From contig JAEZAD010000165.1 of assembly GCA_023430565.1 (NCBI GenBank), positions 1 to 31,936 on the forward strand: a stretch of 31,936 bases of DNA, read 5' to 3'. The notes under the pieces are model-generated. The model worked only from the letters and a program-made list of their open reading frames with translations, had not been told where the DNA came from and made no database searches. The DNA is from Verrucomicrobiota bacterium (GTDB lineage: Bacteria; Verrucomicrobiota; Verrucomicrobiia; Opitutales; Opitutaceae). Of this stretch, positions 30,296 through 31,936 are shown one piece after another. How positions within the stretch are numbered: the stretch's first letter is position 1; the number at the start of each line of letters is the position of its first letter. Made by a program: the position numbers and the translations under genes.

Positions 30296-31522
30296 TCACC
30301 ACGCCAGCTTCGTCACATCCAGCGTCGCCTTGCTCTCCACCGGCTGGCCCTTCTCCAGCGCCGGCTTGAACCAGACGCGCTTCACCTCCTCGGCGAAAAA
30401 CGAATCACTGACCGGCCGCGCGTGGTCTTCGTCCTCGAACACCTCCGTCACGAGCCCTTCCTTCGAAACGTTCACATAATACACCTGCTGCCCTTCGCCC
30501 GCGCCGAGCCGCGCCTTCAGCTCCGGCCCGACCGCCGCCATCACCGGCAAGGCCGGCACCGTCTTCCCCTTGTTGTTCCCGATGTGCTCGATCACGAGAT
30601 ACTGAAACGCCTCTTCGCGCGTGAGATCGACCCGCTTCGGCGAGACATTCGTCGCCACCTCGCGCCCCTGCTCATAGATGTGCACCTCGACATTCTCCAA
30701 CTCGTAGCCGAAAGGCAGTCCTCCCTCGTGAATACGGATTGTCCGGGGCGTTTCGTCCACCTGCCCCAGTTCCTGCGCATAGATCCAGTTGCGCTTCATC
30801 CCTTCTGTCGCTTCACGGTCGCTGATCAACGCCACCGCCACCAGGTAAGGATTCTTCAACGGCCTGGCCGCGGACAGCTCGAACGAGATCTCGATCGCGT
30901 CGAAGTTTTCTTCGGCGGCAGCAGCATCAGCCACCCCGATGTGGGTCTCCCGGAGAACCGCCTGACCTCCGGAGACGTAGTTGACGCTCCTGCCATAGGT
31001 CTCCTGGGCGTCGTTGAACGCGTCCTTCTGATCGTCACTCGGTTCTCCCCCGCTCTTTCCCGCGTTCATGGCCGCGATCTGGTTTTGAAGCGCCGCATTT
31101 CCCATTCTCATATTTTCGATCATCGCCAGGTCCGTCATATAGGATGACGACCTCCCCTGGCTCTGCACCGCCTTCATCAGCGGATTATTCCCGCTGGTAT
31201 ACGCCCGCTCGCTCTTCAGATTCGCCAAGGTCGCGCTTGTGTCCGCCAGCTTTAGCGACTTCCCGACTCGCAAATTGAGCTGTCGCCGCTCCGTCGGAAT
31301 GAACTCCGGCCGCCCGTCTCGCGTGATCACCCAAGAGCTGCGCGAGACCTCCCGCACCCGATGGAAAACCTTGTCCACTTCGACCGAAACGTCCGTGCCC
31401 ATGAAGAGACTGTGCGTTGTTCGCCCCTTTTCCGCCGCCGCCTCGGGCTCCGCGGCCAGCAACCCGCCCACGCCGGTCGCACCCAGGATCGCCACCACGC
31501 TCACATAGGTCATAATTTTCAT
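30296..31522 (-). CDS. Secreted protein with TonB-like C-terminal domain, first of two tandem paralogues
   Basis: The 408-residue protein starts MKIMTYVSVVAILGATGVGGLLAAEPEA, a clear signal peptide. I do not recognise the N-terminal 300 residues, which contain beta-rich segments and an Asn/Ser/Gln-rich middle. The last 80 residues (GQQVYYVNVSKEGLVTEV ... VKRVWFKPALEKGQPVESKATLDVT) follow the pattern of the TonB C-terminal domain. That pattern is a strand, 'G-V-x-V', then 'W-x-F-x-PA-x-x-x-G-x-P-V'. There is no N-terminal TonB transmembrane anchor or proline-rich spacer, so it is probably not a true TonB. It is unusual here in having an excellent Shine-Dalgarno sequence. Confidence 0.75.
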   Translation of the reverse strand: MKIMTYVSVVAILGATGVGGLLAAEPEAAAEKGRTTHSLFMGTDVSVEVDKVFHRVREVSRSSWVITRDGRPEFIPTERRQLNLRVGKSLKLADTSATLANLKSERAYTSGNNPLMKAVQSQGRSSSYMTDLAMIENMRMGNAALQNQIAAMNAGKSGGEPSDDQKDAFNDAQETYGRSVNYVSGGQAVLRETHIGVADAAAAEENFDAIEISFELSAARPLKNPYLVAVALISDREATEGMKRNWIYAQELGQVDETPRTIRIHEGGLPFGYELENVEVHIYEQGREVATNVSPKRVDLTREEAFQYLVIEHIGNNKGKTVPALPVMAAVGPELKARLGAGEGQQVYYVNVSKEGLVTEVFEDEDHARPVSDSFFAEEVKRVWFKPALEKGQPVESKATLDVTKLAW

Positions 31523-31525
31523 GTC

Positions 31526-31532
31526 TCCTCCT
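31526..31532 (-). promoter_or_regulatory. Strong Shine-Dalgarno sequence for the 408-aa secreted protein
   Basis: AGGAGGA lies three bases before the minus-strand ATG at 31522. It fixes that start over an in-frame ATG at 31588 and is the only near-perfect Shine-Dalgarno sequence I found in the window. Confidence 0.8.
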
Positions 31533-31600
31533 GTCCGTGCCACCGGCCCTGGGCGACAGCCCGGCCTATGAACCCCGCACGCGCTCAACTTAACGATTTC

Positions 31601-31936
31601 TCACAACAAAAGCTTCGTCACATCCACCGGCGTCTTCGACTCCACCGGTTTTCCATTTTCCAAGGCCGGCTTGAACCAGATCCGCTTCACCGCCGCCGCA
31701 AAAAAGGCGTCCGCCACTTCTTTGGAATACGCCTCGTCCTCGAACACCTCCGACACCAGCCCGTCCTTCGACACCGTCACATAATACACCTGCTGCCCCT
31801 CGCCCGCGCCCAGCCTCGCCTTCAACTCCGGCGTGACCGTCACCATCACCGGCGCCGCCGGCAGCGTCTTCCCTTTGTTGTTCCCGATGTGCTCGATCAC
31901 GATGTATTGAAACGCCTCCTCCCGCGTCAGCTCGAC
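31601..31936 (-). CDS. Second tandem paralogue with TonB-like C-terminal domain (partial, 5' end outside the window)
   Basis: The frame is open to the window edge and encodes 111 residues of the C-terminus. It begins VELTREEAFQYIVIEHIGNN, parallel to VDLTREEAFQYLVIEHIGNN of its neighbour. Over the last 99 residues about 74 positions are identical by eye. The TonB-like motif VKRIWFKPALENGKPVESK is kept. The gap to the downstream paralogue is 78 bp. This is a recent tandem duplication, and more copies may lie to the right. Confidence 0.85.
   Translation of the reverse strand, partial: VELTREEAFQYIVIEHIGNNKGKTLPAAPVMVTVTPELKARLGAGEGQQVYYVTVSKDGLVSEVFEDEAYSKEVADAFFAAAVKRIWFKPALENGKPVESKTPVDVTKLLL

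Noticed and set aside
1..31936. Mobile element or prophage island
   Set aside because: There is no transposase, integrase, tRNA attachment site or composition break; the genes are chromosomal housekeeping and biosynthetic genes.

Overview
The window is GC-rich, densely coding, chromosomal-type DNA. It most likely comes from a member of the Verrucomicrobiota, probably Opitutales/Opitutaceae. The pointers are a PEP-CTERM sorting tail at the left edge, a very large secreted protein combining a Pirellula/Verrucomicrobium-type dehydrogenase domain, HEAT repeats and a CxxCH heme site, start codons that almost never have a Shine-Dalgarno sequence, and many short palindromic or simple-sequence repeats between genes. 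This assignment is inference; there is no rRNA or other decisive marker. I see no transposase, integrase, phage gene, CRISPR array or tRNA.

Layout. 1-4.4 kb: the tail of a PEP-CTERM protein and its terminator, then uvrB and a coiled-coil membrane protein on the minus strand, and a glutamate-type dehydrogenase on the plus strand. 4.8-12.8 kb: a plus-strand glycan locus with a TuaH-like glycosyltransferase overlapping UDP-galactopyranose mutase (glf), then a GH2-type hydrolase and two tandem clan GH-A (GH1-like) hydrolases, none of the three with a signal peptide. 12.9-18.1 kb: mscL, a putative Na+/H+ antiporter, a DUF1015 protein, the cysteine-poor ribosomal proteins L31 type B and L36, a YqgE/AlgH protein and a dCMP deaminase.

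18.2-20.9 kb: a compact three-gene operon of methyltransferase, FAD-dependent oxidoreductase and type III polyketide synthase, comparable in content to the Streptomyces srs phenolic-lipid genes. 21.0-23.9 kb: a Nif3-family protein, aroQ, a NusG-like specialised elongation factor and a putative outer-membrane barrel. 23.9-26.7 kb: pgpA and pgsA (phosphatidylglycerol synthesis), coaD and an aldo/keto reductase. 26.8-31.9 kb: the 1139-residue heme dehydrogenase and two tandem secreted paralogues with TonB-like C-termini, the second cut by the window end.

The parts most worth following up are the glf-linked glycoside hydrolase locus, the type III PKS operon, and the intergenic repeats. The repeats include three copies of a TGTCATTCTGAGCG-type element, an approximately 79-bp imperfect palindrome filling the PKS-nif3 gap, and two leader-like TTTCGTGT repeats placed just upstream of start codons.
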